Part shown: piece after piece, positions 32,236 through 43,382 of the stretch
Layout of the letters: each line of letters opens with the position of its first letter
Position numbering within the stretch: the first letter of the stretch is position 1
NCBI RefSeq assembly: GCF_027580225.2
Contig: NC_073355.2
Span: 23,773,501 to 23,837,500 of the forward strand
DNA: 64,000 nt
Direction: 5' to 3'
Origin: Misgurnus anguillicaudatus
Lineage: Eukaryota; Chordata; Actinopteri; Cypriniformes; Cobitidae
Program-made: the position numbers and the translations under genes
The notes under the pieces: model-generated
The model's database searches: none
Seen by the model: the letters and a program-made list of their open reading frames with translations, nothing else
Told to the model about the DNA's origin: nothing

Positions 32236-32648
32236 CAATGAGAAACACAACCCAAAATTCCAACCAAAACAGAAATGCAGTATTTTTGTACAGTAACATT
32301 CAAACAAATGAAGACTTGCTTTTCTCAGTACTAACTTTACTTTTATGATTTCTTTTGCATTTCAAAGCTTTTTTCAAGGTCTTTGTTAGAAGATGAAGTT
32401 AATTCAAGATATCCGAAAGAAACAAGATTTTGCCCTGAACCATAACATAATTTAACATAGACTGCAATAATTCAGAACTAAATTCATTATTCTACATTTT
32501 GGTAGATTCAGTGTTCATACTTTAATCTCTGTGTATAGTAATCCTAAATGGGAAATGGCTGATTAAAAAAAACACCAGGACAGTGAAATTATTTTTTAAA
32601 TAAAATCCCAACCTTTTAATTTTGAAACAGCAGGGTTTAACCATGTGT
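32236..32648. other. A-to-B spacer of pair 5
   Basis: No gene. A short, diverged form of the intra-pair spacer. Confidence 0.5.
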
Positions 32649-32656
32649 ATGCAAAT
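32649..32656 (+). promoter_or_regulatory. octamer ATGCAAAT of V10
   Basis: Perfect octamer 81 bp before the V10 ATG. Only V10 and V14 of the B family have the perfect form; others such as V02 have ATGTAAAT. Confidence 0.8.
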
Positions 32657-32729
32657 GTTCTGGTCTACATGAGTCACTCTATAAGCAGTGACAAAGCACC
32701 TTCAGGTCATTTACACTTTAAAGTACATC

Positions 32730-33167
32730 ATGCTCACTAAAGCTTTAGTGTTGCTTCTGGCAAGTGTAAACTGTAAGTAATTTATTTTTTTATAAAAACA
32801 TAATTTTCTCTATATCAATATTCTATTATAAATTAGCTCATTCTGTTTTTTTTGTGTGTTTTCAACAGGTATTAATGCAGATGAACTCTCTCAGCCTGAG
32901 TTTCTGACTGTTCGTCCTGGTGGCTCTCTAACTATCGACTGTAAAGTCTCTTATTCACTTACTAGCTATCACAGAGGCTGGATCCGTCAACCTGCAGGAA
33001 AACCTCTGGAGTGGATTGGGGTGATATATGCTGGTGGAAGCGTAGACTACAAGGATTCACTGAAAAACAAGTTCAGCATCACCAGAGACACCTCCAGTAA
33101 AACAGTAACATTGAAAGGAAACAATATTCAAGCTCAAGACACAGCTGTGTATTATTGTGCCAGATAT
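32730..33167 (+). CDS. V10: IGHV family B, intact
   Basis: Leader exon 32730-32772 (MLTKALVLLLASVN, a variant shared with V18); donor GTAAGT; acceptor CAACAG; V exon 32869-33167. INADELSQPEF, Cys23, CDR1 SYHRG, Trp41 (GWIRQ), CDR2 YAGGSVDY, FSITRDTSSKTVTL, YYCARY. No lesion seen. Its upstream region lacks the GGGCATGAGTCAG block in full, unlike other B members. Confidence 0.95.
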
Positions 33168-33206
33168 CACAGTGACAGAAACTAACAGCCTCCCTGTACA
33201 AAAACA
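33168..33206 (+). other. 23-RSS of V10
   Basis: CACAGTG, 23-bp spacer, ACAAAAACA. Confidence 0.92.
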
Positions 33207-34344
33207 TGATCACTCAAATACATCAGGTTTTCGTATATAATCACACTGGCATTTACTTTGCTTTCTTCAAGATTAGACAGGCACTTGGGTGAAATCTTCA
33301 GTTCAAGCTCTGCATTATAAACTGATGAGTATTTATCAAGAACCCTTCAATACAGTTAAGCACAAAAAATTCTGATTGCCCCAAACTGTGATATACACCC
33401 TGTAAACAATTCTTTGTTTCTGTTTCATTAACTCAGATTTGCATGTCATTCTCTTGACTAGAGATGAGTTGTTATAACTTATAAATAGTTGAAATAAGTC
33501 AGCTTTATTTAAGTTGTAGCAACTCATCTCTTGTCAAGATAAATAAATAATTAGACATGGAGCAGCATACACAGTTATGTGCGATCTACCAGCATTGCCT
33601 TTGTGATCGACTGGTTGATCGCAATCGACGTATTGGACACTCCTGCATTAAAAAAAACATTAACATGGAGCCCTGAGATGTATGAACCTGTTTTAATAAA
33701 CAGTACATTAAATAAGAACATCAAATGCACACATAAGCAACGCATTAAAACACAGTGCACCTTTTACTGCCTTCCCCCACGCCTTTTCGTGCAAAAAACA
33801 ATGTTGCATGCGTGCCCCTGCGTCAAGCTGATTCTGACTGGACAGGATTTACCATGAGTTTTCAAAATCACGGTAATCATACACGGTTGTAATGATAATC
33901 ACATTTTAAACGATAAAACTAACCGTCAGGACATTTTATCATGGTTAATCGTGAAACCGGTAATCGTCCCATCCCTAGTGACACCTATAGAGCGGGAGTG
34001 TAAAGCTCACTTACTTTCTGTGTATGTACGCTACCAAATTTACGTTTATATTAATATACATACAATGTTACTATTACAAAACAGACACAGGATGCACCCG
34101 TTCTTACATATGAGATCACATCTGTTTCTCTTTTGACTCAATTATGAAGCAGTCTTATATAGCTGACACAATAAACTGCATGGGCATACAAGACATACAC
34201 AACCAACAATTACAACAAAAAGATATTCTTTTTGTATCCCATTTACAAGAATTGAATATTAGATATAGAGTATCAGTGAATGAAAAAATAGATTGTGGTA
34301 TTGTTGTTTGTTTGACCGTCATGACTGCACATTGTGACCTCTCA
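33207..34344. other. spacer V10-V11 with hAT fragments
   Basis: No gene. Holds a 29-nt-arm hairpin (listed separately), a hAT-like end at about 33573-33645 (finishing GGACACTCCTG) and another fragment at about 33850-33978 finishing CGTCCCATCCCTAGTG. Open frames here (33579-33857 and others) have no recognisable domain. Confidence 0.55.
33452..33539. repeat. 29-nt inverted repeat hairpin
   Basis: Arms 33452-33480 and 33511-33539 share GAGATGAGTTG and its inverse. Three of 29 positions differ, two of them G-U compatible on the + strand. The loop is 30 nt. Confidence 0.8.
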
Positions 34345-34352
34345 ATGCAAAT
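34345..34352 (+). promoter_or_regulatory. octamer ATGCAAAT of V11
   Basis: Perfect octamer 81 bp before the V11 ATG. Confidence 0.85.
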
Positions 34353-34425
34353 CAACCCTGTAGTCACACTTCATGTGTTTATATGGCTCTGATCAGACTG
34401 GATCTGATTACATCAGCACAAGAAG

Positions 34426-34857
34426 ATGAAGAACACACTCTGTATACTACTGCTCTCATGCAGCCTAACCTGTAAGTTTTTACAACTTATTTGTTCTAGA
34501 TAAATATATTTTAACTGTAGCCTTTTCAATTTCCTAAATAAAACATTTTAGGTATAAAATGTCAAAGTATGGAGTCCATTGAAAGCACAGTTCAGAAAAG
34601 ACCTGGAGATACTCTGACCCTCTCCTGTCGTGGATCTGGATTCAGCTTTGGCTGCTGCAGCATGCACTGGATCAGACAGCAAGCTGGAAAACCACTCGTC
34701 TGGATGGGTCTTGGCTACAGTAGTGGAAGTGGACATAAGTCAGAATCATTTAAGAGAAGACTTGAAATCAGCAGGGATGACTCAAAAAGCATGATGTATA
34801 TGAAACTGTCAGGACTGACAGCAGAGGACACAGCCGTGTATTATTGTGCAAGAGAAA
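34426..34857 (+). CDS. V11: IGHV family C, intact, only C member
   Basis: Leader exon 34426-34471 (MKNTLCILLLSCSLT); donor GTAAGT; acceptor TTTTAG; V exon 34552-34857. Mature start IKCQSMESIEST; Cys23 in TLSCRGSG; CDR1 contains adjacent cysteines (GCCSMH); Trp41 in HWIRQ; framework 2 reads PLVWMG (Val for Glu); CDR2 GYSSGSGH; framework 3 LEISRDDSKSMMYMKLSGLTAED; YYCARET. Related to V12 and the orphan leaders (MKNT/MKGT). No lesion seen. The paired cysteines in CDR1 are unusual and have no CDR2 partner. Confidence 0.93.
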
Positions 34858-34896
34858 CACAGCAACACAAATCACTTGTAAGGCTGAACAAAAACT
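34858..34896 (+). other. 23-RSS of V11
   Basis: Heptamer CACAGCA (last two bases off consensus), 23-bp spacer, nonamer ACAAAAACT. Confidence 0.82.
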
Positions 34897-35816
34897 CTTT
34901 TAAAAGACTGACACATTTGATCCCTTACTACTAGAGGTCAACAGGGGGCAGCAGAGGATGATAAACAGATCAGCATTGACAGGGTGTCATTTTAGATAGC
35001 TTGGATAAGTTCAAGTGCAACCTTAACTTAATGGCTGAATGGAGATCAATGAAATGTATATCTTTCCATAAACCTTGTTGTTTTACATATAACTACATTT
35101 AAAGTAGTTTTTAAACCGGATTTGATCTTAACACATGCTTAATCAAATAACCAGCAATAAATAAAAGACCCCAGCTAAACAGCATATGCTTTTGCTAAAA
35201 GTGTTGCGAAAAGAGGTGCTTATTTTTCCAATAACCATGCAGGGTACCAAGTGGATAGAGGACAACAAAATATAATAATTGCCGTTTTGAAAACTTTTTA
35301 TGCACACCAGCGTTTAATTTGTTATTGTTTGTCGCCCTATTTTCATATGGTTTGCCAGTTCTTATGTTTCCCTTTATTAAATCTCTTAACTGAATTTGCA
35401 TATAAAGACATATTCTGCAAATGTATGTATGTGGTTGGTGTCCAAAGAAAATATTTTCGGCCCACATTTAAACTTGAATGTTTCTTTAATGTTATTTTAT
35501 TCCTGTCTCAGTGTATCACAACTGAATACACATTCTTGATGTGGTAGTCTACACTTTAGTTTGGCTTTAGTTTCTTTCATTATGCAAATCCAGAATTCAG
35601 CATGTGATTTCTGAGATTAATGTGCCCTGATATTTGTCACTCAGGATTTGACAATATAAGAATCAATCTACACACAGAACGTATAGTGAAATACTTTGTC
35701 CTCTAAAAAAAAGAACAATTAAACTGTTAATGTAGTGATGTAATGTCAATAAACATATTGTAGTATTTTTACTTTTCATCAGTATTGTTGTGCTTATTAG
35801 CACCAATGACCTCAAA
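34897..35816. other. spacer V11-V12
   Basis: No gene recognised. A/T rich. The frames at 35195-35547 look incidental. Confidence 0.5.
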
Positions 35817-35824
35817 ATGCAAAT
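35817..35824 (+). promoter_or_regulatory. octamer ATGCAAAT of V12
   Basis: Perfect octamer 97 bp before the V12 ATG, in a context (CCTCAAAATGCAAATAAAG) also seen before the orphan leader at 10703. Confidence 0.8.
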
Positions 35825-35877
35825 AAAGTTTGCGTCACTCCTCCAGTTTAAATGTGCTGATCAGGTGGAGCTGCAGC

Positions 35878-35901
35878 ATCATCATCATCATCATCATCAT
35901 C
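35878..35901 (+). repeat. (ATC)n microsatellite
   Basis: About eight ATC units between the octamer and the V12 leader. Confidence 0.9.
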
Positions 35902-35913
35902 AGTACCTCGAAG

Positions 35914-36346
35914 ATGAAGAACACACTCTTACTATTCATTGTACTCTGCTGGAGTCTCTTCAGTGAGTCTCTTAGCATTATGATATTTCATCTTTAAACA
36001 CTGTTAGTGTATTTGTTTGTTTTTACTCTGCCCCTTTCATTTATTTTGATCTCTTAGGTGTAAAGTGTCAAAGTTTGGAGTCTATTCCTAATACTCCAGT
36101 ACTTCAAAAGATTGGAGAAACTTTGAGCATCTCCTGTAGAGCAGTAGGATATGATTTTGGTTCGTATGGCATGAGCTGGGTACGACAACCTACTGGAAAG
36201 CCTTTAAAATGGATTGGGCATATCAACACTGCCTATGGACAGACATACAGTATTATGAGAAAAGCATTGAGGGACGAATAGAAATAACAAAAGACAACAG
36301 CAAAGGCATTTGGAGGATTCTGCTGTGTATTACTGTGCACGACAAG
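35914..36346 (+). pseudogene. V12: IGHV family D, frameshifted with framework-3 deletion
   Basis: Leader exon 35914-35962 (MKNTLLLFIVLCWSLF) with GTGAGT donor; V exon from 36058 after TCTTAG. VKCQSLESIPN, Cys23 in SISCRAVG, Trp41 in SWVRQ. After the CDR2 region (about 36240) the frame shifts and meets TAG at 36279-36281. Framework 3 continues in another frame (EGRIEITKDNSKG) and lacks about 30 bp before the VYYCAR motif, which is in a third phase. It cannot encode a V domain. Closest relatives are V11 and the orphan leaders at 10703 and 24939. Confidence 0.9.
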
Positions 36347-36385
36347 CACAGTGGTACATCTGGTGTTACAGATCAACATAAACTT
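36347..36385 (+). other. degenerate RSS of V12
   Basis: Consensus heptamer CACAGTG, but the nonamer at 23-bp spacing is CATAAACTT, a poor match. Confidence 0.6.
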
Positions 36386-37517
36386 CAAACAGGCTAAACA
36401 ACATTGTTGCATATGCACTATAGGCAGATGAAATTTCCTCCTTTCAAGAGGTGGCAGCACAGAACAACAAATACAGTGAAGACATTACAACTAAACTTTT
36501 TATAGGATCTGAATGATTGCTTTTAAACCAGACTATTTATTTCATGATAATTAGTGGGTCATGATCCATGTTCATATATACAAACTTTACTGCTTGATAA
36601 GGTTGCACATTAACATTCAAGCTGAAATAAATGCTTGCTCTTAATGTCATTCTCTTGTGTTAATTGATAATGATTTTTTTACTTAAATAATAACTGTTAC
36701 ATATAGATAATAACTTATTTATAAGTTCTTGTTTTCTTTAAATTAACAATTGTATCTCCATTGACTTTATTTACTGAGAAAAAAAAACACATGGTGATAC
36801 ATAAGTAGGCTAATACATGGCACCAAGTGTTATTACTTGTGCTTTGATAGTTTCTTAATGTACATTTCAAGTACAAAATATATAAAATTTCCATAATTTT
36901 ATTATTTAAAAAAATAGTGGGGAAAATAAGTATTGAACGTGTCAACATGTTGTTCAGTATTGAAAAATAAATTTATTAACCCAGCTGATAATAATTTGCA
37001 CAGATGGAAACTATAATTAATTTCTAAATACTTATGGATTTCAGCTGGTTCCTTGTCTTGGTGTCTAACTTTTTCTTAACGTGTTCAATACTTTTGACAC
37101 AGTTACTATGACTGTGTTTCTCTTTGCTTCTGCAGGTGCAATGCTACACATTTTGAATGTGTCCTTTATTTGATACATCTATTTCATACCCTAAAGAACT
37201 CAATTAACAAGCAGACGATCTGATGGGAAATGTTTGTGTGGAACATGGCTAAGAAATAATACAATATGACGCAGATGACTGGGAACGGTTCAGAGGTCAT
37301 AGGCCAGATGAAGGACTGTGTCATTCAGAGTATACCCCTGTTTGTGTTTGTAGGTGCAATAATTGCAAATGCATGCAACAAGTGTTCTTAAGCCTCCGAT
37401 GGATGATGCAATGAAATCTCGGATATATAACAAACTTTATTTTTATATTTACTAACAATTGTACTTAGCCTATTTAGACTTTCTCAGAAAACAGGATGAA
37501 TTACAATGAAATGATTT
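36386..37517. other. spacer V12-V13 with a Tc1-like MITE
   Basis: No gene. At about 36914-37102 lies a non-coding Tc1-like element: AGTGGGGAAAATAAGTATTGAAC at one end (first 20 bases are diagnostic) and a diverged inverse (GTGTTCAATACTTTT) at the other. Confidence 0.6.
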
Positions 37518-37525
37518 ATGCAAAT
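37518..37525 (+). promoter_or_regulatory. octamer ATGCAAAT of V13
   Basis: Perfect octamer 97 bp before the V13 ATG. The native family A promoter is kept although the intron is missing. Confidence 0.85.
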
Positions 37526-37614
37526 ATGCCTCCCCCCCATCCTCACACTCCCTGTCTTACAAGAACATCAGTCAATATAAACAGTTTGATCTACAGCTCA
37601 GCTCATCTCTAATC

Positions 37615-37970
37615 ATGTTTTACTCATATCTGTTTTTGCTGCTGTCTGCAGCGATGTCTTGTGTCCACTGTGTTGAACTGACTCAGACTGCATCCATTAA
37701 TCTGAGGTCTGATCAGACTTTGACTCTGTCCTGTAAGGTGTCTGGATATTCACTGACTGATGGCAGCTACTGCACTCACTGGATACGACAGACTGCTGGA
37801 AAACCTCTGGAATGGATTGGATTGATTTGTTCTGCTGGTGGCACAGGCTACAGTGATAAACTGAAAAGTAGATTTCAAATTACAAGAGACACTTCCAGCA
37901 ACACAGTGACTCTACAAGGACAGAATATGAGGACTGAGGACACAGCTGTGTATTACTGTGCACGACAGAG
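37615..37970 (+). CDS. V13: IGHV family A, leader intron precisely absent
   Basis: One continuous exon: MFYSYLFLLLSAAMS runs straight into CVHCVELTQTASINL. The junction ATGTCTTGTGTCCACTG equals what splicing gives in paralogues (TCTT joined to GTGTCC), with no GTAAGT and no acceptor. The rest is a good A segment: Cys23, CDR1 SYCTH, Trp41 (HWIRQ), CDR2 LICSAGG with the second cysteine, YYCARQ. The upstream octamer and 5' flank and the downstream RSS are all native, so it is not a dispersed processed copy. It should be translatable. An intron is not required for RAG joining, although expression could be affected. Confidence 0.95.
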
Positions 37971-38009
37971 CACACTGATGTAAACCACAAGCACTTCTGT
38001 TCAAAAACA
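37971..38009 (+). other. 23-RSS of V13
   Basis: CACACTG, 23-bp spacer, TCAAAAACA. Confidence 0.9.
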
Positions 38010-38502
38010 CATAACACAACACAATGCTTCACTTATATAGGCAAACTAAAAAACATATAAGTCAGTTTCCCATTTCTGATGATTAATTTCAATTTGTGTA
38101 ATGACCCATAAGGTAAAATAATTCACAAAAATGTTTGAATGCCGTCATATGATACAAAATTTCAAACCAAGTGCATTGCAAACAAATGATGCTAGACCTG
38201 TTTTTTGTCACTACTAACATCACTTTTCTGAGTTCTTTTGCATTTCAGCAACTTTTCTCAGTTCAAGTCAGTTCAGGACATTAGGATAAAACAAGATTTT
38301 GTCCTCACGTATCACATAATTCAATATGAACTGTAATAATTTAGACATAAATTCTTCATTCTATATTTTGGTAGATTCAGAATTCAAACTTTAATCTGTG
38401 GATTGTAATCCTAAATGGGAAACAGCTGATTTAAGAAACACCAGGACAGTGAAAATCCCAACCTTCTTGTTGTGAAACCCGTAGGGTTAATTAATTCTGT
38501 GT
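38010..38502. other. A-to-B spacer of pair 6
   Basis: No gene. Resembles the pair 3 and pair 5 spacers (for example CCTAAATGGGAAA near 38410, also near 32550). Confidence 0.5.
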
Positions 38503-38510
38503 ATGCAAAT
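38503..38510 (+). promoter_or_regulatory. octamer ATGCAAAT of V14
   Basis: Perfect octamer 116 bp before the V14 ATG. Confidence 0.75.
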
Positions 38511-38618
38511 TTTCTGTGCTATATGTAAACAGTGGGCATGAGTCAGTTTATGTATTTTCCTCTCATCGCTTTAGGCAGTGACAAACAGCTTCAGGTCATT
38601 TACACTTTAAAGTGAATC

Positions 38619-39093
38619 ATGTTCACTGAAGCTTTACTGCTGCTTCTGGCAAGTCTAAACTGTAAGTAGGTTTTATAACATTAATAAAAACATTTTTTTT
38701 TTGTTATTTTCCAGTTTTCTATTCTCTGTTATTTATTATCATTATCCTATCATATATCTGCTTATTCTGTTATTGTTTTCTGTATTTTCCGCAGGTATTC
38801 ATTCATATGAACTCTCTCAGCCTGAGTTTCTGACTGTTCGTCCTGATGGCTCTCTAACTATCGACTGTAAAGTCTCTTATTCAGTTACTAGCGGTCACAC
38901 AGCTTGGATCCGTCAGCCTGCAGGAAAACCTCTGGAGTGGATTGGGTATATCCATAGTGGTGGAAGCTTATATTACAAGGATTCACTAAAAAGCAAGTTC
39001 AGCATCACCAGAGACAACTCCAGTAATACAATAACATTGAAAGGAAACAATATACAAGCTCAAGACACAGCTGTGTATTATTGTGCCAAAGAA
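38619..39093 (+). CDS. V14: IGHV family B, intact
   Basis: Leader exon 38619-38661; donor GTAAGT; acceptor CCGCAG; V exon 38795-39093. Mature start IHSYELSQPEF, differing from the INADEL of other B members; Cys23; CDR1 SGHTA; Trp41 (AWIRQ); CDR2 YIHSGGSLYY; framework 3 FSITRDNSS; YYCAKE (Lys for Arg). The intron is the longest of the B family so far (133 bp). No lesion seen. Confidence 0.95.
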
Positions 39094-39132
39094 CACAGTG
39101 ACAGAAACTAACAGCCTCCCTGTACAAAAACA
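39094..39132 (+). other. 23-RSS of V14
   Basis: CACAGTG, 23-bp spacer, ACAAAAACA. Confidence 0.92.
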
Positions 39133-39290
39133 TTATCACTGAAATACATCAGGTTTTCACAATTGGCATTAAATTCAAACATATATAAATAACATAAATA
39201 ATATTAACTGCAACAATAAGTTCATTATTTATTAAAAATATTAAAATAAAATCAATGTTACTTATATAATCACACTGCCATTTACTTTGC

Positions 39291-40094
39291 CAATACTTTT
39301 AAAGATATGGATAGATGATAAGCTTTCCTTCAATGAACACATTACTGCTTTAGTTAAGAAACTTAAAGACAAGCTCGGCTTCTATTACAGAAACAAATCT
39401 TGCTTTACTTTTAGTGATAAGAAGAAACTTGTGGAAGCTACTTTTCTGCCTGTAATTGATTATGGAGATATATTACTGTATATATGCATGCTGCATTTTC
39501 CATCCTGCGTCATGTTGATTCTACGATTCATAACAAATACAAAGTCTTTTACCCATCACTGCATTCTTTATGATTTAGTTGGTTGGACATCACTTAAAAT
39601 TCGTAGACAACAGCACTGGTATATCTTTATTTATAAAGCTATAGTTGGCAAATTTCCACTGTTCATTTGTAACCTTCTCTCTGTCTGCTCTGGTACCTAC
39701 CAGCTACGCTCTTCAAAGTGGTTGCTTTTAAATGTGCCACAAGTTACAACCGAATTGGGAAGAACTGCTTTTTCTTATTTAGCACCTTGGGGTTGGAATA
39801 ATCTGCAAAAAGAGCTAAAGTTAGAAATCCTTATGTCCATAAATGAATTTAAAACTACTGTAAAGAGTGTTGTGATGGAGACATGTTCTTGTTTCTCTTA
39901 AGAGTCTCATTGTGTTTTATATTTATATATGAATATTTTGTACTTCTTTTATCCTGAAAATGTAATTTGGTGTTTGTTATGTATGCATTTGTTGTGATTT
40001 GGGGGCTACCTCGGTCAGGTCTCTCTTGTAAAAGAGATTCTGAATCTCAGTGGGACCTCCTGGTTAAATAAAGGTGAATAAAAATAAATAATAA
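39291..40094 (+). mobile_element. 5'-truncated LINE (non-LTR retrotransposon) 3' end
   Basis: A 204-codon frame (39287-39901) matches the C-terminal part of fish LINE reverse transcriptases: IWIDDKLSFNEHI, KLKDKLGFYYRNKSC, VEATFLPVIDYGD, HHCILYDLVGW. The catalytic domain is missing, so this is only the tail. The copy ends in an AATAAA-rich tail (about 40065-40094). It interrupts the post-B block found after other B segments. The exact clade is not assigned. Confidence 0.8.
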
Positions 40095-40978
40095 AGATTA
40101 GGCAGGTACCTGAGTTTACATGAGTAGTTAAACGAGTAACGGTGGCACAAAATAAAACATGGTGATTTTACGGATAAAACATGAGAACTATACTGTATGG
40201 TGGAAGAGCACTTAATTTGCAGCACTTTGACCTCGGTGTGCAGTAAAATCATCATTCCTGACTTCAGAAGTTTGAGCGAGAGGGAGAGTTGATGGTACTA
40301 TTTTATTTTTTGCAATTTTGTAAACAAACGGCTGTTTTTTAAACTACTGTTGGCTCTATCACTATGTTGTATAAGCATACTATCCAAAATTACAGTTTTC
40401 TTCATTTGCTAACAAGCGTTTACCAATATTTAAAATACTTTTTCTAAACTCGTAACACAGCAAAACACAACACACACCTAATCAAATGTTTAATATTCTG
40501 GCCAAAACAACATTTTGTTAAATGAATTCAAACTCTACATTTCAAAATGCTATACCTTTTTCTACATATAGGGGTGTGCAGGGCAATAACTAACACCGGT
40601 TTAGTTGTAACACGGACCGTTTACATTGTTGCACAGGGTTGAGCGATTCGTTTTTCTCGTTTTGTTTTCACAATTATGTGTCAAAATGTATTTTTGTTCA
40701 GAAAGTTTTTTACTCATCCCAGTGAGTAGTGAACACACGCACTGCAAGTCGTGAACACACACACACCCGCAGCAGTGGGCAGCTATCTCAGCACCTGGGG
40801 AACAATTAGGGTAAGACCTCTTCTCAAGGGCACCACAATTACAACCCGCCGGCTGTAAGACTTGAACAAGCCTAACAACTATCAACTATAGGCTACAACT
40901 GCCACCTGCCACCATTTCATGCTTTTGTTACCTTCCAGACCTTTTCAAAATAGAGAATGAGTTACAATGAAGTGGTTT
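40095..40978. other. spacer before V15
   Basis: No gene recognised. Frames at 40064-40255 and 40601-40885 lack domains. Confidence 0.45.
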
Positions 40979-40986
40979 ATGCAAAT
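40979..40986 (+). promoter_or_regulatory. octamer ATGCAAAT of V15
   Basis: Perfect octamer 82 bp before the V15 ATG. Confidence 0.8.
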
Positions 40987-41060
40987 ATACCCCTCCTTAA
41001 TAAGTATAAACTTCAGTCAATATGAATAGTGTGACCTACAGTAGAGCAGATCATCTAACC

Positions 41061-41492
41061 ATGTTTTATTCATATCTCTTTTTGCTGCTGTCAGCAGTGA
41101 TGTCTTGTAAGTATTAAGAGCTAAAGCTTTTCTTCAGTATTTTTTCTAAATGATTAATCACATCATATTTTTACCATAGGTGTCCAATGTGTTGAACTGA
41201 CTCAAGCTGCATCCATTAATCTGAGGTCTGATCAGACTTTGACTCTGTCCTGTAAAGTGTCTGGATATTCACTGACTGATAGCAGCTACTGCACTAACTG
41301 GATACGACAGACTGCTGGAAAACCTCTGGAATGGATTGGAAGGATTTGTTATGATGGTAGCACAAATTACAACAATAAACTGAAAAGTAGATTTCAAAGT
41401 TACAAGAGACACTTCCAGCAACACAGTGACTCTACAAGGACAGAATATGAGGACTGAGGACACAGCTGTGTATTACTGTGCACGAGAGAGAG
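41061..41492 (+). pseudogene. V15: IGHV family A, frameshift in framework 3 and nonamer deleted
   Basis: Leader exon 41061-41106 and intron are normal; V exon from 41180 (VQCVELTQAASINL, Cys23, SYCTN, Trp41, RICYDG). In framework 3 the sequence TTTCAAAGTTAC has one extra A compared with TTTCAAGTTAC in all paralogues. The frame then changes and stops at 41455-41457, before YYCAR. The downstream DNA keeps YYCAR in the original phase. Its RSS has lost the nonamer. It is non-functional on two counts. Confidence 0.93.
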
Positions 41493-41499
41493 CACACTG
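41493..41499 (+). other. RSS heptamer of V15, nonamer deleted
   Basis: CACACTG is present, but the paralogous CTGTTCAAAAACACAT stretch is missing, joining CACTT directly to AAGTGTTAATTT. Confidence 0.85.
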
Positions 41500-42921
41500 A
41501 TGTAAACCACAAGCACTTAAGTGTTAATTTCTCATATAAATGTCATTGCGTTTTATACAAAATATCAAAGTGCACTCTTAACCCTGATATTGTCTTTACT
41601 TAAACAATCAAATAAACATCACTTAATATTTTCTGTTTTGAAGCCAAAGCTTAAAAATGTTTAGTTGATTTAACTTTTAAGCTTACAAAATCCATTAAAT
41701 TAAAACATTCAAGTAGAATGAACTTAAAATTATTAGTTCATGTTGTGAGGAATACCCATAATCCTTTGCGCCTGAATACTTTGATTATTTTCTGCTTTTT
41801 CACAGAATAAAAACTGATAAGACTTTCACTACTTAAATATTTTTTATAAAATGTCATAGAGGTTTAAGCTCTTTTATTATTGAGGTTGTTTTGTTGTAAA
41901 TTATAATTTTGTAAAGTCACCATTCAGGTGATCAGTCTTTCCGTACATGAACCCTGTTCAGAACACTTTATTGTATTTCTCTCCACAGTACTGACCATGC
42001 ATGTCAAAAACACAGTTTTGTGTGTGTTTCTGTGGAGAATCAGGTTTATTCAATGACTGACTTAAAATCAGTCATCAATTCTGTGTTATAATACCATTTA
42101 TAACATCAAAAGTAATATAAAGTGATAAAAACTAAAGTTATATGCAAGGGGTTTCCTCACAAATTTCTAGTAATGTCAACTAATCTGGGTTAAGAGTGCA
42201 GGGATATTGGAAGAAGTCTATTCCACTTAAAATTGTTGTTAAAACAGTTTATATGTTTAAGTAATCATTACTTAAAGTTTTTAGGGCAACAAGTGTGCTT
42301 CATTTTTTTAAGTATATTCAACTTATCCGGGCTTACAGTGTGCCATTTGTTTTTCTCAAACTCAATCTTACTTAATTTTTTTCAAGTAGCCTATTTGGCC
42401 TTTTAGCAACTTTTCTCAGGTCAGGTCATTGCAGATAAAAACATACAAAAATGTCTCAATGTTTGTAATGTAATAACCAGTGATGTAAACGTCTCATGTT
42501 TCTTGTCTGACTTAAACGGTATCTATATTATTTTATTGTTAGTGGATTTTATTTATAAATAATAATTATTTAAAATAAGTTTATTTACTATTATCTATTT
42601 ACCATCCAAAGCAACTTAGAGTGCATTTAAGGTAAAAGTTATTTATGTCTTTCCCATAGCATTGACCTCTTGAGCTTATAGTGCTGCTAATGCAGTGATT
42701 TAGCAATTGAGCTACAGTAAGATATTATTTAAAAAACACTGAGCTGATATCTCTTTATAAGATCTCAGCTTTCTTGTTGCAAAACACATGGGGTTCATTG
42801 ACTGTCTTTATGTAAATGTTCTGCTGTATATGTAAACAGTGGGCATGAGTCAGTTTATTTTCCTCTGATCGCTTTAGGCAGAGACAAACAGCTTCAGGTA
42901 ATTTACACTTTAAACTACATC
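41500..42921. other. A-to-B spacer of pair 7 with a 0.77-kb insertion
   Basis: No gene. Follows the pair 1 spacer except at 41571-42341, where extra DNA splits AAAGTG from GCCATTTG. The insert begins CACTCTTAACCC and ends TTACAGTG, and near 42188 has an inverse of its start (GGGTTAAGAGTG). It is probably a non-autonomous DNA transposon of unassigned family. Confidence 0.6.
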
Positions 42922-43382
42922 ATGTTCACTGAAGCTTTACTGCTGCTGCTGGCAAGTCTAAACTGTAAGTAATTTATTTTTTATAAATAATTTTCTGTAA
43001 ATTATATTTTCTCTGTTATTTTTTATTATTATACTATTATATGTCTGCTTTATTCTGTTACTGTTTTTCTGTATTTCTAACAGGTATTAATGCAGATGAA
43101 CTCTCTCAGCCTGAGTTTCTGACTGTTCGGCCCGATGGCTCTCTTACTATCGACTGTAAAGTCTCTTATTCACTTACAAGCTATTATACAGGCTGGATCC
43201 GTCAGCCTGCAGGAAAACCTCTGGAGTGGATTGGGTTGATTGATACTGGTGGAAGCTTATATTATAAAGATTCACTGAAAAGCAAGTTCAGCATTAGCAG
43301 AGACACCTCCAGTAATACAGTAACATTGAAAGGAAACAATATGCAAGCTCAAGACACAGCTGTGTATTATTGTGCCAGAGAA
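42922..43382 (+). CDS. V16: IGHV family B, intact
   Basis: Leader exon 42922-42964; donor GTAAGT; acceptor TAACAG; V exon 43084-43382. INADELSQPEF, Cys23, CDR1 SYYTG, Trp41 (GWIRQ), CDR2 LIDTGGSLYY, FSISRDTSS, YYCARE. No lesion seen. Partner of the dead V15, 1.9 kb upstream because of the spacer insertion. Confidence 0.95.

Noticed and set aside
39287..39901. A 204-codon gene
   Set aside because: Matches the C-terminal part of a LINE reverse transcriptase and ends in a LINE-like A-rich tail.
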